Origin: Lanius collurio
Lineage: Eukaryota; Chordata; Aves; Passeriformes; Laniidae
Direction: 5' to 3'
Length of the DNA: 64,000 bases
NCBI GenBank assembly: GCA_020086605.1
Contig: JACBWW010000028.1
Location: forward strand, 9,245,004 to 9,309,003
The notes below the pieces were generated by a model. It was not told where the DNA came from and searched no databases. It was given only the letters and a program-made list of their open reading frames with translations. The translations under genes and the position numbers were made by a program. Positions 45,212 to 58,238 of the stretch are shown here, one piece after another; position 1 is the first letter of the stretch, and every line of letters starts with the position of its first letter.

Positions 45212-45336
45212 TTCCCAGGATTCCTCCGTAGTCCAGAAAGTACGGACAAACCAAGACGAGAAGAGAATTCAGAATTTGCTGACAATTCAGTGTTGCTGTA
45301 TTCCTGGCCTTCAGAAATCATCATCAGGGGTCGATT

Positions 45337-45354
45337 GCCCACATTCTTCCACCA
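45337..45354 (-). other. Candidate retroviral primer-binding site
   Basis: In - sense, two bases after the 5' LTR, the sequence is TGGTGGAAGAATGTGGGC. Its TGGTG start and GTGGG part resemble a degraded lysine-tRNA primer site of betaretrovirus type. The identity of the tRNA is uncertain. Confidence 0.45.
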
Positions 45355-45356
45355 TT

Positions 45357-45659
45357 TGTTGCAATCAGGGAGTTCTTACAACAAGAATTATACCGCGAGA
45401 CATGTACAAACAAAATATGGAATGATATTGGGTGGATGTTCAGAGATGTTTATTTCTCTCAGCCGCATGACATCAGGCCTGCTGGTGATCTCTCTTGAGT
45501 CACTGGATCCCGAGCTCTTTTCCCCAGCCCAAGAATCCCCACCAACCAATCTGGACACAGCATCCAGGCACACATGAGCAGGGAGCACAGAGCAAGGGCA
45601 AACCCTGTACATCCAGGGTCCCCTCCCCCAGGACCTCCCAGCAGGGAGGTATCTCCACA
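45357..45659 (-). repeat. 5' LTR of the Y-box-carrying provirus
   Basis: Starts TGTGGAGATACC and ends TTGCAACA in - sense. It has AATAAA (complement at 45449-45454). About 40 differences from the partner LTR over 303 bp by hand count. Confidence 0.85.
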
Positions 45660-48600
45660 GTCATTCATGCTCAGGAAAACTCCTGCTGCAGGCAAGACAC
45701 TTTGTCTAGGTGTCAACATCAAAAAAGGAGTCCCAGTTTGACAACAAGACCTGGCACAGAGGTTTTGGGCATGGAGCCTCCTTGCCCCACTGGCACATGC
45801 CCTGTGCATGGGTGTCCCTTCATGCATGTCTGTCTGCACACATGGGTTTTCCAGTGTGTGGCATTGTGTGCCACAAATGCCACTGTACAAGCACTGTAGG
45901 AAAACCCCAGAGCTGGGACATTGGACTGAACAAGATTTTTGTCAGTGGTTACAGCTGGCTGTTATTTATCAGCAGAAAGAATTCCTAATCTGCAATGAAA
46001 CATTTATTTTTCCTTTACTTTAATAGCTCCTTGATAACAATTTGTGTATTATTTGCTTCTTCCTCTGTCAGATCAATAATAGATTATCTGTATAATCTAT
46101 AACCCTTTTTACATTGTGCCCCACCTGATGTGGAAGTCATCATCAATGAAATAAAATATGATGAGCTACCAGAGGAGTTTGCATCAACCATGGGAAAGCA
46201 CAGACCTGAAGGGAAGTAGGTTGATCTTTCTTTCCCTTACTTTTGTTTTGATTGCTTTAACACCACTGAAATCTTTTGTGACTGACAACCTGACAAGTCA
46301 GCTCAGGTAATAAAGATGCCATTTTCTGAGGGCTTAGGGTAAAGCATTTGTAGTGCTGACACATATATCCACCAGGGCATCCTTCAGTCACTCTGACTCT
46401 GGGGATAGGCCTCTCAGACTGGGGAGCAGCCTGTTCCATCTGCTGGGAGTTGGCTGCACCTGGGGTTTGGCAGACAAAACTCTGCTCTGGGTCTGTTGGA
46501 TAGACATTTTTCCCTAGAGAGCTTGAAACCACAAGAGGGACATCCTGAAGCCTCTGTGGTTTTGGTACCAGCCTTTCTGGGTAATGTGTTCTCATTTTCA
46601 CCACAGCAAGATATACTGCCAAATAAACCCCACCAAGGTCTTCGGATAACCCGCATCAGGCCTGGGACAGGGAGCTGTGATATCTCCATGTCTGTGATGG
46701 CTTCCTGCCAAGTTTCAGGCTTAGGAAAACTGCAGCTCCACAGCTGGGCATCTGTCCACATCCTCATTGTACCTATGTGAGTGCATGTGTGCATACACGC
46801 ATGTATGTTGGGTGCATATGTGTAATCAACTTTACATGAGGGGAAATGTAAAACAAGCATGGTGCTGGTTGGAGAGAGGCCAGAAATGGCTTTTTGGACT
46901 TAGCATCTTCTCTAGCACTCCATCAGAGCAAAGGGGCTTCCTCATCAAAAATCCAATTTGGTTGTGAAACAGAAGGAAAATGGCATTCACAAAGTGAATC
47001 CAGTACAAGTCAAATGGAAAGCTGGCTTCATTAGCAACCAGTGCAGAGCTCAAGTTAGGCAGGCTTGCTCTTTGATTAGGGCTCCTGAATTTGTGATCAA
47101 AATCTCTGGCAAGCAGGATATAACGATGAGAAAGGACTCATTAAAGGCAGAGTCATATGGTGATGGGAGAGCCGTGAGTGGAATAGAGCTCAAGGATGGA
47201 AAATTGCTAACTTCAGAAGACAGAGGTTAATATTTTTGTTATATAGAGTTAATATTTTTGTTTTTACTTAGGTCTGTGATGTGTTCTTCAGCAGGAAACA
47301 GGTATTTTCCATGCTGTCATGCACTAAGGGTATTAAATATGGGAATACTAAAGGCAAACAGGGAACAGGCATGATATTACTTTCACTAGAAAACTGTGTG
47401 TGACTTCATCCCCAGGAGTTCTGAAAAATGGGGAAGTTTCAAAGGGAGCCATAGGAGTCTGCAGCAATCCTTTACCTGAGGTAGGAGCACAGAAAGGGCC
47501 ATGCAGAGTGAGACCAGAGGTCCAGCTACCTCGAGGTCTTATTATTGCCAGTGGTGCCTGGAGGTGGTTCCTGACACATGCAATGGCATGGGCACATGCA
47601 GTGATGCCTCAGCAGGTCAGAGCGGAACTACTGCTACTGGAGCCAGGAATAGGGGGCAGGAGTACCTTTGCAATTACACATATTTCTGTGGTTTCTGTAG
47701 AACCTTGGGGCTGCTGTTGCAATGGAGTGGCAGCTGTGGAAATAATTTTTTCACTACTCAACTGGATTAGCTGTTGGTGCTTCAGCCATCACCCAGGAAA
47801 AGTCTGGATTCCTGGAACTGCCTAGCCAGCTGCAGTGTGGATCACACTCTGGGACCTCTGCCTGCCACATAGTTGCATAGGCAGATGAAAAATCAGTCTA
47901 AGTCCTCCAAGTGCAGCATGAGATGAGTTTGCTGCAGCAGCCATGCACCTGGCCAGCTTTCCCCTCACCACACAGCTGCAACACCAAAGGTTTTAGGTGA
48001 AAGCTGATAATGTCCCCAAGCCCTCAAGATCCAGCAGATGTGGAGTGTGATACAGGATGGTCTTCCTGGGTCTGCAGGAGGAAAACCTGCTGTTGACCAC
48101 CTAGCTGAAATTCACTTCACCATGGAGACCTGAAAACAGAGAGGTAAAAAACAAACCAAACCCTTAAGAAAACAAGAGAAATTATCAATGACTGAGAATG
48201 AATCCATCTGACTGATGGAGAAGCTGAGCCCCTCTGACTTTGGTTGCAAAAGTGAAGGCCCTAAGCCTTGTGCTGCTGGAAGTGTTTGCACACCGCTCTC
48301 CTTCCATTGGTTTTCCCACTGTCTGGGTTGAGGCAAAATAGTCAACCCAAAAGTGCAGCTCAGACCATGTTTTTTTAAGAAAAAAATAGCTGCCCTGTCC
48401 CATGGAGAGGAGTTCTGTCTTCTGCAGGAGCTTTTGTGCAAGAGGTTTCAGTTGGTGAGTACCCCCTTACTTGGGAGTGGCATCTTGGCAGCTGATGACA
48501 CCTGCAATCAACTTCTTTCTCTATTTTAAAATATGCTTGCCATTTTTGCACCTGCCAAAGGCAGATGATGCCAATAAAGGACAATGCTTTTTGTTGCCTT

Positions 48601-50446
48601 CAGGCCAGCTGCTGAGTCCTAATGGCCTTACACGTCAGGGAAGGAGAACAGTTCCAGGATTAGTCCTTGCAGATGATCCACTCCACTTTTGTCAGTGGCA
48701 CAGTGGTCCACCAGGGATGAGTGCTGCAGTGATGCTGGAGTTCTCTGTATTGCTGGGCCTGTTGGTGGGGTCTGACTGGTACCCAGCACCTTTGCTTTTA
48801 GTAAAATTAAATATTCTTCTTGGCATTTTATGTTTGAGGAGGCAGGGCCAGCCCACTTGAATGAAAAGGAAAGGTCCCACCCATTATGAAAATTGTCTAT
48901 CAAAATAACCTTTTTCATGATAGAGCCACAAAACCAGTGCAACATACAAAACTGGGCATTGGGTAAACAGGGCATACAACTGAACGAATAGGTGGAACTC
49001 AGTGTTGGGGATACTTTTCATCATCATCCCCCTTTACTCAGTAGAAACTCTCCAATCTAAAGCCAGGATGGTGAGCATTTCGCATCTCCCTTCTGTGATC
49101 CATTTTCACCTGCATTTGTATTTTGTTTTGTTACAAAAAAAAAAAAATTAAGAAAGGCAAGTCCCTTCCTCTTCTCTTTTACAAGCCCCATTTTGTGCTA
49201 ATAGTGCAAGAGATGGTTGCCATCATCCACGGTTACACCATCCCTATATTTTCATGTAGTTATCTGAATATGTCTGCTCAATGTAGCAACAGGTCTTTAT
49301 CCTTCAATGACAAATTCCTTGTAAACCTCCTTATCCTACTTGTACAGTCATGAGGTAACAAAGCAGTGCCTTGTATAAGTAAAACCTAGTTCTGAGAATC
49401 TCTGTTATTTTATAGCTGAAAGGGTTTTGGACATATATTTCTGCTGTGTATACTTCTCAGCAAACAATTTTTCTGGCAGTTGTTTACAAAATTATAAGTC
49501 CCAGGGAGAACTATTCAGGAAAGCAGCCAGCTAAGACCACATCTAACTGCATTGTGTAGGTTAAATTATTGGGTTAAATCCTTATTGCTGGATTTAAACA
49601 AGACTTGTAGTTGATCTGGATGGTAGGGAGTGACTTCTGACTGGCATCTCAGAAAAACATGGGGTGCACCCTGGGGGTTTTTTGGAGAGAGTCCTGCCTT
49701 CCCAGAAGCCACTCACTACTCCAACAGGAGGCAAGTGGCTGGACACTCTGAAGACAATGCTCTGAATGTTTTAAAAGAAACAAAGCTGCAGCTTGGTTGG
49801 GTGGATGCCCTTGATTGTGCAGCATCTCTCCAAATGCAGGCAGTATTTTTAGGTAGACTTCAGCAGTGCTCAAGGGTCACAATTAGCCCAAACATTTGGC
49901 TTAGAGAAGGGCCCCAGGCAGTGCAGGAGGTGAATTTACCTTGCATTTTAAACCATTTCCTGTGAGGGATGAGTGGCTCCAAAAATGCAGCTTCATAGGA
50001 TAAAGACTTTTAAATGAGGCACAGAGTTAATTTTTCAAATGAATCACCTCCACTGCTTTGTTACTAGCAACAGGTCCAGAAGCTCTGTTAACAGCTTCAG
50101 GAAGAGTTTCAGAAGGCAACACTTGGAGCTATTTTAGAGCCCACAGCTTTTCTGTTGCTTTGACATATCACTCCCCTTTCTAAGAAACACTGACAGACTT
50201 CAAAAATGAGAGGAGCTGCCCCAAAGCCCTTTGTTCACCAAGTTCACTTTGTTCACCATCAGTTCACCAAGATGCATCCCAGCTCTCATGTGCAGACTGA
50301 GCTTTGAGATTGGACCTTGTTGCCTGTGGTGATGGGGAGGCTGGGGAAAAAGCATCCTCTGAAGGGTTTTTGCAGATGATGGGCATTTAGGATCCCACAG
50401 CCTTGCCATGCTAGTGCTGTTCTTTGTTAGGGAAAGTGAAAAACAG
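45660..50446. other. Spacer between the provirus and LTR copy D
   Basis: 4.8 kb of non-coding sequence. Overlapping open frames up to about 148 codons on both strands show no family resemblance or splice context. Confidence 0.55.
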
Positions 50447-50910
50447 AGCTTCCTACAGGGTCATAGCCTCCTTTGGGCAACCACCTGCTCTGGTACTGGG
50501 GTTCTCCACAGGCTGCAGGTGGATATGTGCCCCACTGTGGATGTCCATGGGCTGCAGAGGCACATCCTGCCTCACCACAGGCTGCACCACGGGCTGCAGG
50601 GGAATCTCTCTTCTGGCTTCTGGAGTATCTCCTTCCTCCTCTTCTACACTGACCTTGGTCTTTGCAGAACTGTCCCTCTCACATATTCTCACTCCTCTCT
50701 TCAGCTGCTGTTGTGCAGCAGTTTTCTCCCTTTCTATAATTTGTTATCCCAGAGGCACTACCACCCTTGCTAATGGGCTTGGGCCTGGCCCATAGCAGGT
50801 CTCTCTTGGAACTGGCTGGCGTTGGCTCCATTGGATATAGGGGAAACTTCTGGCATGTCCTCACAGAAGTAGACGTCTTGCTACCAAAGTCTTGCCATGC
50901 AAACCCAGTA
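50447..50910 (+). mobile_element. LTR copy D of the ~1-kb family, 5' truncated
   Basis: Matches the downstream half of copies A and C ('cctgcctcaccacaggctgc', 'ctctcacatattctcactcc', 'gctggcgttggctccattgg') and ends near 'gccatgcaaacccagta'. The TGTGG start and first half are absent. Open frames at 50408-50795 are LTR sequence. Confidence 0.8.
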
Positions 50911-52554
50911 AAACTAGCTAGAAGAGAGAGTGGCATATGAACATTTCTGTCCACTGGCAAAGTTTTTTGAGTGTGATGGTGGTGATGACCTGCCAAAAAA
51001 TACGCCCATCTCACTTGAATACTTTGGTGGCACCATATGTTTGAAGTGCTTTTGCTTGTCTGGCAAATCCCAAAGCATCCATTGAGCCTGGCATTCATAT
51101 CCTGACCTGCTCCATTAAAAGCACATTGCCCATAGTGCCTTCCCTGCCAGAAAGGCAGCAGTGTGGTGGTTGTGTTCTTGCCCTGCTTGTGCTGGCAATG
51201 TTGTGGGCACCAGTGTGGGAAGGCTAATTAAAGAAGCTCATGCTTGCAACTGTTCTGGGGGAAAATGTACCAGCAGGACATTCATGCATTGGGTGAGCAT
51301 TGGTAAGTTAATGCCTCTTCCCAAACACACCTTTATGGTAAAGACCAAGATCTGTGTTTTGCAGCACCCTGTCCTTGCTGTGTTACCAGTGTGAGGCATA
51401 AGGTCCACCACCCTCATTCTTATGAGCAAAGCCACGCAGCCGAACTTCCTGCAAAGTTAGCTCCTTTTCGGTGGGCTCTTTGAATCAAGCAGGAGTCAGA
51501 TGAATGGATGAATGGAAATGGGGAGGTAGGGGCAGCTGAAACATATCTGGCATTTACAACCTGCACCTTCATGCAAGCAGAGTTCGTAAGTGAAGCGTAT
51601 GTTCAAAGAATATGAACAGGTGGGTAGCACTCCTTTGAGGCTGTTTCATTGTGGAATGCCTCAGGCAGACTCAAAACTTACATTTGTACTTTCTGTGCTC
51701 TTTCTTGGCATGCGTGGGTATGCCAAGAAAAGACAAGTTTGTTGCTGCTCATTAAAAGTATATTTTCAATAGAGAAAATAAATTTTTAAGAGTGGAAGCT
51801 CTTTCTGTCTATTTTTTGCCCCACCCCCCTCTTTTTTTTTTTTTTTTTCAGATTTTACTCCTTGCAAGGTTTCAGTGTGACTGCACAAGCAGATACACTG
51901 CTAGTCCCAGTGAATACCCATAGTGGTAGCTGCCAGTGAGATTCAAAGTAGAAGAACAGGCAGCAGCTTTTGGCACTGGAAGGGCTAAAGTGGTTAATTC
52001 TGTATTTGCATTGGTCTTAATTTTGAGGTGCAGGCTGCATTTTGTGCTAGATGTTAAACTGTAATAGCAACCAATGAGATCTCAGCTACGGGAAGGAAAA
52101 GAAGAACCCACAGCTGTGAGACACTGATGGGTTGTCATGACCTGACAAAATTAATCTTCAAACAATGGAAGAGTTGGCTCAGTCAATCCCAGAACTATTT
52201 GTAATTATCACTGAAAATTTGATGAAGGCAGGAAATGTAACAGAAGACTCAAAAAGTCCATCATGACAGCTACACAGCAGAGTGTACTGTAACAACCTGA
52301 TTTCCTGTGTAATGAGGTAAGAGGTGATGTTGACATGCAGGACCAGGACACCTGGCACATCTCTTGTCACTGCCAAGGCTTTTTATACCTTCTCCTGTGA
52401 GGCTTTCTGAAGCATGGTTTAAATGAGATTACTAGTGCATGGGTGCAGACTTTGTTGGATGGTTGCATGTGGTGACTATGACTTTTGGCCACACTGAGGA
52501 GATACTTCAAGCAAACTTTAGCAGTTCTTGATTTATTACTATTATTATTTTTTC
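50911..52554. other. Spacer with a T17 run
   Basis: 1.6 kb of non-coding sequence. T-run at 51832-51848. No gene is recognised. Confidence 0.55.
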
Positions 52555-52715
52555 TCAGTTTGGTCCCAATTAGTGTTTTTATTGTTGATCTGAATGCTGG
52601 ACTGTGGCATGTGCTTCTGACATCTACAGATGATTATAAACTGGGATGCACTGCCCTGAAGCACAGGAATAATGATAATGATCTTGGAAAACTGGAAAAG
52701 TGGTTTGGTTAATAA
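52555..52715 (+). repeat. Degenerate old CR1 fragment
   Basis: Weak but ordered resemblance to the CR1 reverse-transcriptase 3' region: 'ttgatctgaatgctggactg', 'acatctacagatgattataa' and 'actgggatgc', then 'aatgatcttggaaaactgga'. Much more diverged than the other CR1 pieces. Confidence 0.55.
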
Positions 52716-55700
52716 AAGGAATTACTTTGAAAAAGGACAGGCGCAAACACTTGTTAGTGCAAACAACTGGTTTGCATCCCTGCAGTGTGTCTGGGAAACT
52801 TCTTCCCCTTCTGATAGCTGGCAAGCTGCTCCTGGACACACAGAGTAGAAAAGGAGAAATATAACCCCCTACATTATCAGCACAGGACAAGAAAGATGTT
52901 ATCTCATACTGCCCATGCTCATGAGATGTCTGGGAAGTGGCTGAGGCAGGGGTTGCCTTTTGGGTGGCTGAGGCAGGGGGTGCCACATAAGGGTGCCTGT
53001 TGAAGGTCCTCATCCATGAAAAGGGTAAACACAAGAACACCTTTGGATGTTGAGTCCTTGGGTGGTAAGTGGCCCTGAGGCCATGTTTTCCTGGAGAGGT
53101 GGCCTTGGAGATGCCTGGACATGGAGGTAAGCACTGCAGAGGGAAAGAGCAGAGATTCTCTTCTCCCTGTCTCTTTATGTCTCCCTCCTCCTTCCTTTCA
53201 CCTTGTTTCTGTAAAAATAAATTAGGACAAACAGGAACCAAAACACCCTGGGGGACCATGAACAGATGTGATAAAGGATGTAGCAAATATAAATTATTTT
53301 GGAAGGCATGGGTTTTCTGCCATCCTCCTTTCCACAGAGACCAGTGCACTGGAGGGGAACATAGGATCAGGAGTCTCTTCCCACTGTACTCTGCAGATGC
53401 TTGAGGCTTTTAAGTAGCAGCCTCCTGGGTGCTGCAGAAACAGAAATGCAAAACAAAAGCAGTAGAAAGTGGAAAAGTATGTTCACAAACACCTTTAAGA
53501 ACAAGATCTATGTCCAAACCAGGGCTTGGGTGCTCTAGCATGGCAACCATGGAGACACACTAGCACTGCAGGCAACTCCCTGAGATGATGGGAGGGATGG
53601 AGCTGCAGACTGGGGCTATGAGTTAGGCTTTAGCCTATACCTGAGGCTGGAAAAGGCTTTTCCCTCAGTGCAAATCCCTATGCAACCCACACTTGCATGT
53701 GGGTTTGTCTTTGCCTGCCCAGCAAAGGCAGCTCATGCCCAAGGTCTGCAAGGAAACTGATGGGGGGTGAGGGGTTTGTTCAGGAGCACAGCATGAGCCC
53801 ACAGCAGGGCTGGCAGGAGCCCTGGTCCAGCTCACTGGGGTGCGTCACTACCCTGAAGAGAGGTTGCTGAAGCACTTAGTGGGGATGCACAATGGCTGAT
53901 ACTACATGAATAAAGGCAAAAGGTTCTGGCTTGACATAGTTGCTGCATCTCCAAGAGAAAGAAAAATACAAATAGGATAAAGGTTGGGGGGAAAAAGAGA
54001 AAAAGCTGTATCAGATGTTACAGAGATGAGAAGAAAAATAAGTTATGCACAGCACAGAGAAAGCCAGACTGTGTCTTGGACAACCCCTTTATGACTGCCA
54101 GTTCAGCTCCAGCATGGACAGACCAATGTGGGAAGGTGGCAGGGCAAAGGGATTTCTGCAGAGACTGGCAGGGCACAGGCAGCAGTTTTGGACTTCCAGG
54201 AGAGTCACTGTCCTATTGTGAGATTTAAGATAGAGTTCAGCAATGTAGCCAGCTCATAGGAGAATTTATTTGAACATATCAATCAAACTGCATCAAATCC
54301 TGGCTGAAACATCACAAGGTTGGCAGGGAAACAGTCATCTTCATCTGACCTTTTTTTTTGGCCAAACTGGAGCAGTATGTACTTGGTTTGCTCATATGGT
54401 AAAAGCAGTCCTTCCTCCTAAAGATGCTTTGGAGGAAGACCAATGAAAACAGCCTGTTCTAGGAAAAAGACAGCAGCTAAATGTTGGTTTTCACCAAGAG
54501 CAGAGCAAAATTCCCTCAGAAAAGGACCCTCAAGGGCTGTTTTACCAATGGTAGCAAAGCTCTTCAGGTACCTGGGTGCAAGCACCATTTTCAGAGAGAA
54601 GGCAGAGGAGCTTCTCATTGTAGTGCAATGTAGACCTCTTTTCTGCACTGGATGGGAGCTGTAGGTTGCTCAGTGGGAATGAAGGATCCAATCCGCCAAC
54701 AAAAATCCCAGGGTGGAGGCCATCTCCTGTGGGTTTGCCAGGCTGGTCTGAGTTGGGAGCTGTGTCTGCAGGCAAAATATAGGCAACTGGAACCCCAGGT
54801 AGACAGATTTGGGGTTGTGTGGCTATGGGAAGTATCAGCAGGACTAAAACCCTGTTCTTGGGCCTTCCACTGTTTTTGTCCTGGGTGGGCAGTTGGGGGC
54901 GAGTGTGCTGCCCAGTGCCTCCTCCCAGCAAGCAGGAATGCACCAGGTCTGACCTGGATCTTTCCAGACAAGAGTGAACACCATGAAACAAACTTATGAC
55001 GCATCTGGCTTATTTTGAGTTTCTCTCTTTTTTGTTCCTCTATTCTAACAGGCATCTTCAGCAGAGATATGCAGTTGCAGTACTTCACATCTGGATGTGT
55101 CAATCTTGCAAACTGATCTGGTGGGCAGTGCTGCTGATGCAGGGGCTAGAGTCAGAGGGAAACTGAAATCCTACCATTTTCTAGAGAAACTTTGTGAGGA
55201 CTAAGCAGCCAGAGCCCTACAGAGCTACAGCAGGCAAGACTCTGCACACTCTTGCAAAAAGGGAATGGTAAGCCTGAAGGCCCAAACCGATTGCATCCTA
55301 AGACTCAGCTTTTTGCCTACTCAGATATTTTCTTATTTCTCACTGCTTTCAGTTATTTGCAGATTTTATGGTTCTAATGACCTGCTATGTGATTGGACAC
55401 AGGTTTCTTGAATACTCCTCTGTCTGCCTCTGAGGCAGAGGGTATCCTGGTAGTGGTGACATGTGGCACTTTTGCTCCTGCATCCTCAGACACCGCACCA
55501 TATCTCTGAGAGCCCCAGCAGCCACTGACTACAAGCTCTGCTTTGGAGGCATGGGCTGGCAGCAGTACAGCCTGGGAGAGGAACTGGGAAAGTCTCAGCT
55601 CCAGCCCAGACTGTATCTCTCCATCTTGATTGCATGGCTGGGCAGATTACCTGATACGTGTGCTTTAGTTTCCCCATCTTTGTAGATGGCATCAATACCT

Positions 55701-57324
55701 GCAAGTCTTGCTATGGAAATTAATTACATGTGGCTGTGGTCTGAAAACTGGCCAAGTTCATGTCCATCTGCAGAAGAACTGCCCTGTGACACTCAGGACA
55801 ACAGCTTGGCATCCCATTAAGTGACATTCACATTTCATCTTGTCAGAAGAAGAGTGGCAAACCAACCAACCTGCAGAAACACATGGGTGCAGGCAGGAAC
55901 AGAGAGCAGCAGCAGCATCCATCCCATCAACCCACTATATCTAAGCAGGGGTGGCAGAGGAGCCTGAGCTTCTGGCATCCTTATGTAAAAGCCTGGCTGT
56001 GTCCTGACATCCAGCTCTGCCTTTTAGGGCAGGGGACCAAGGAGTTCTGTAGCCCTGTTACAGAACAGCAGGATGCCACACAGGACAAGCCTGGGTTTTG
56101 ATATGACAGCAGCACGATGGTTCAAGAGATAGAGGCCAGTTCAGCTTCCTGTCAGTCTGCAGAGGGACAACAGCTTTGTTGCCATGGAGACTGACTTTCT
56201 CTCACAAGACCCCTCAGAGGCTGTCTGCTCAGGGTCCCATTTGCCCTGCTTCCTGCTGGTTGAAAGCACCCCTGCTTCCTGCAGGAAGTGTGTCACTCTT
56301 GGCCTTAAAACATCCTTCTGTTGGGCTGGTTGGACCCAAGCACTTCTGAGATACACCCCCTGTATACAGTTCCTCCAAAGCAGCTGAGACAACATGCTGG
56401 GCACTGCTTCTCCACGTGGCTGCTGTGTGGAGCAGTGCTGCCTCTGCAAAGGGTCTTACTGTGCCAGGCAGCAGGGCACCAGCTGCTCTGAATCTGGTTC
56501 ACTTCTTTGTAGTCCTGAGGATGCCTGCCTGCCTCACCATACCTGCATAGGCAGGACTCAACTAAATCTCCCACCAACAGGCTTTTTGACATTTTTAAAT
56601 TAGGAGAAGTCACTTTAACCATGGGCAGGTGATCTGATTTGTCCTTTGCAGCCCACTGTCCATCCATGCCTGGGGAGATGTGGAGCTGGCACAAGAGTCA
56701 GCACTACTTCTCCACAAGTGGCACACAGTGTATCCTCTATGCATGTGTGTGTGCATGAGGGAAGTATAGAAATAACTCATCTGATGGGGCATGTTGGCCA
56801 TGAAGGTTTTCTGATAGCTGAGATTTCATGGATTAAGTGATGCCCAAGTTACTTTATTTCCCAATGGAATTTTTTGGTGTGTTGGACTGTGTGGAAAACC
56901 CAGTTGTGGTCTTGTCCTTTGACAAGTAGTCACCCTGGCTGTTATTTCCTGCTCTAGCCCACTGATGCCTCATATAGATCCTGATCCTTGATTTGATTTT
57001 AATTTCATTAAACTACACAGGAGGGTCTTTGCCCAACTATGAATACTGATTACTGGGGATATCTGCAGCTTTTTTTGGGCCCATAGGCACCCACTGGTGA
57101 TGAGGACAAGGCTGAGAGGGACAGTGCACCCAGCTACATGTCAAATGTGACAAGGTCCTGAGCATTTTTGGGTCTGACAAGGAACTTGGTACCATTGAAG
57201 GCAAGTTCTTGTGCAAGCCTACTTCAGTTGCCCCAGTCTTTAATATTAAGGTTGGCTGTCCTCAGGGTAGTTAAGCTGAAAGGCAGGGATATGGAGTAGA
57301 CTGAAGCCCCTATAATTCAAAGGG
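52716..57324. other. Gene-poor spacer
   Basis: 4.6 kb. Several open frames of 130-240 codons overlap on the - strand (e.g. 52624-53349) but lack domains, splice context or frame-consistent composition. No host gene is supported. Confidence 0.55.
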
Positions 57325-58238
57325 AAGTGGTCCCTAGTGGTGTATCCCAGGGTTCAGTGTTGAGGCCAGTTCTGTTTAAAATCTTTATCAATGATCTGGA
57401 TGAAGGGACTGACTGCACTTGCAGTCAGTCTGCAAATGACACCAGGCTTATTGGGAGTGTCGATCTGCTGGAAGGCTCTGCAGAGGGATCTGGACAGTCT
57501 GGAATGGTGGGCTGAGGCCAGTTGTATGAGGTTCAACAAGGCCAAGTGCCAGATGCTGCACTTGGGTCACAACAACCTCACATGATGATGGGAAGAGTGG
57601 CTGGAAAACTGCCCAGCAGAAAAGGGCCATGGGGTGCCGGTCAACATCTGGCTGAACACAAGCCAGCAGGGAGCTCAGCTGGCCAAGAAGGACACTGGAA
57701 TCCTGGCCTGTATCAGCAATAGTTTTGGACTGGGAGTGTGGGGCAGTGACTGTCCCACTTGTACTGGGCACTGGCGAGGCCCCACCTTGAATGCTGTTCC
57801 CAGATTTGTGCACCTCACTGTAAGAAAGGCATTGATGTGCTGGAGCATGTCCAGAGAAGAGCAGTGGAGCTGGGGAAGGTTCTGGAGCAGAGGTCTCATG
57901 AGGAGTGACTGAGGTAGCTGAGATGTTTAGCCTGGAAAAGGAAACTACCTGAAAGGAGAGGGTTGTTCTCTGGTCCCAGATAAGTGACAGGACAAGTGGA
58001 AACAGTCTCAAGTTACACCAGGGAGGTTTAGATTGGATATTAGTAAATTTTTTTTTTCACTGAAAGGGTTGTCAGGCATTGAAAATGCCTGCCCAGAAAC
58101 CACTGTCCTTGGAGGTATTTAAAAGACATGTAAATGTGGCACTTGGTTTAGTGGTCTTGGTAATGTGAAGGTAACAGTTGGACTCAATGTTCTTAAAGCT
58201 ATTTTCCAACCTTAACAATTCCATGATTCTATGATTCA
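57325..58238 (+). repeat. CR1 LINE fragment, reverse-transcriptase tail to 3' end, + orientation
   Basis: The longest CR1 piece here. It starts in the reverse-transcriptase coding end ('gtggtgtatcccagggttca'; the frame encodes FINDLDEG), continues through 'gaggttcaacaaggccaagt' and 'ttagattggatattagtaaa', and ends in the typical CR1 tail 'ccatgattctatgattc'. It has frameshifts and stops, so it is not active. Confidence 0.92.

Larger units (their letters stand above)
42969..45659 (-). mobile_element. Old provirus carrying a gag remnant and a captured Y-box cold-shock domain
   Basis: A 2.69-kb provirus read on the - strand. Two similar LTRs (45357-45659 and 42969-43270) enclose about 2.09 kb. 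Flanking duplications are GTCATG (42963-42968) and GTCATT (45660-45665), 5 of 6 bases equal; 6 bp is usual for betaretrovirus/ERVK-type integration. A primer-binding-like site follows the 5' LTR and a polypurine tract precedes the 3' LTR. In order, the interior holds a leader, a gag matrix-like start (Met-Gly at 45211), a GC-rich Ala/Pro-rich stretch, and a cold-shock domain in the same orientation. No protease, pol or env is recognisable. LTR divergence (about 13% by hand) and several stops show that it is old and inactive. Confidence 0.82.

Noticed and set aside
52624..53349. 241-codon - frame
   Set aside because: No domain, overlaps the antisense of an old CR1 piece, and its composition looks like translated non-coding DNA.
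54542..55103. Pair of ~150-codon - frames in different phases
   Set aside because: They overlap each other and a + frame; no family match or splice signals.
57327..58011. Short frames with a reverse-transcriptase-like FINDLDEG
   Set aside because: Part of a broken CR1 LINE fragment, not a functional polymerase.
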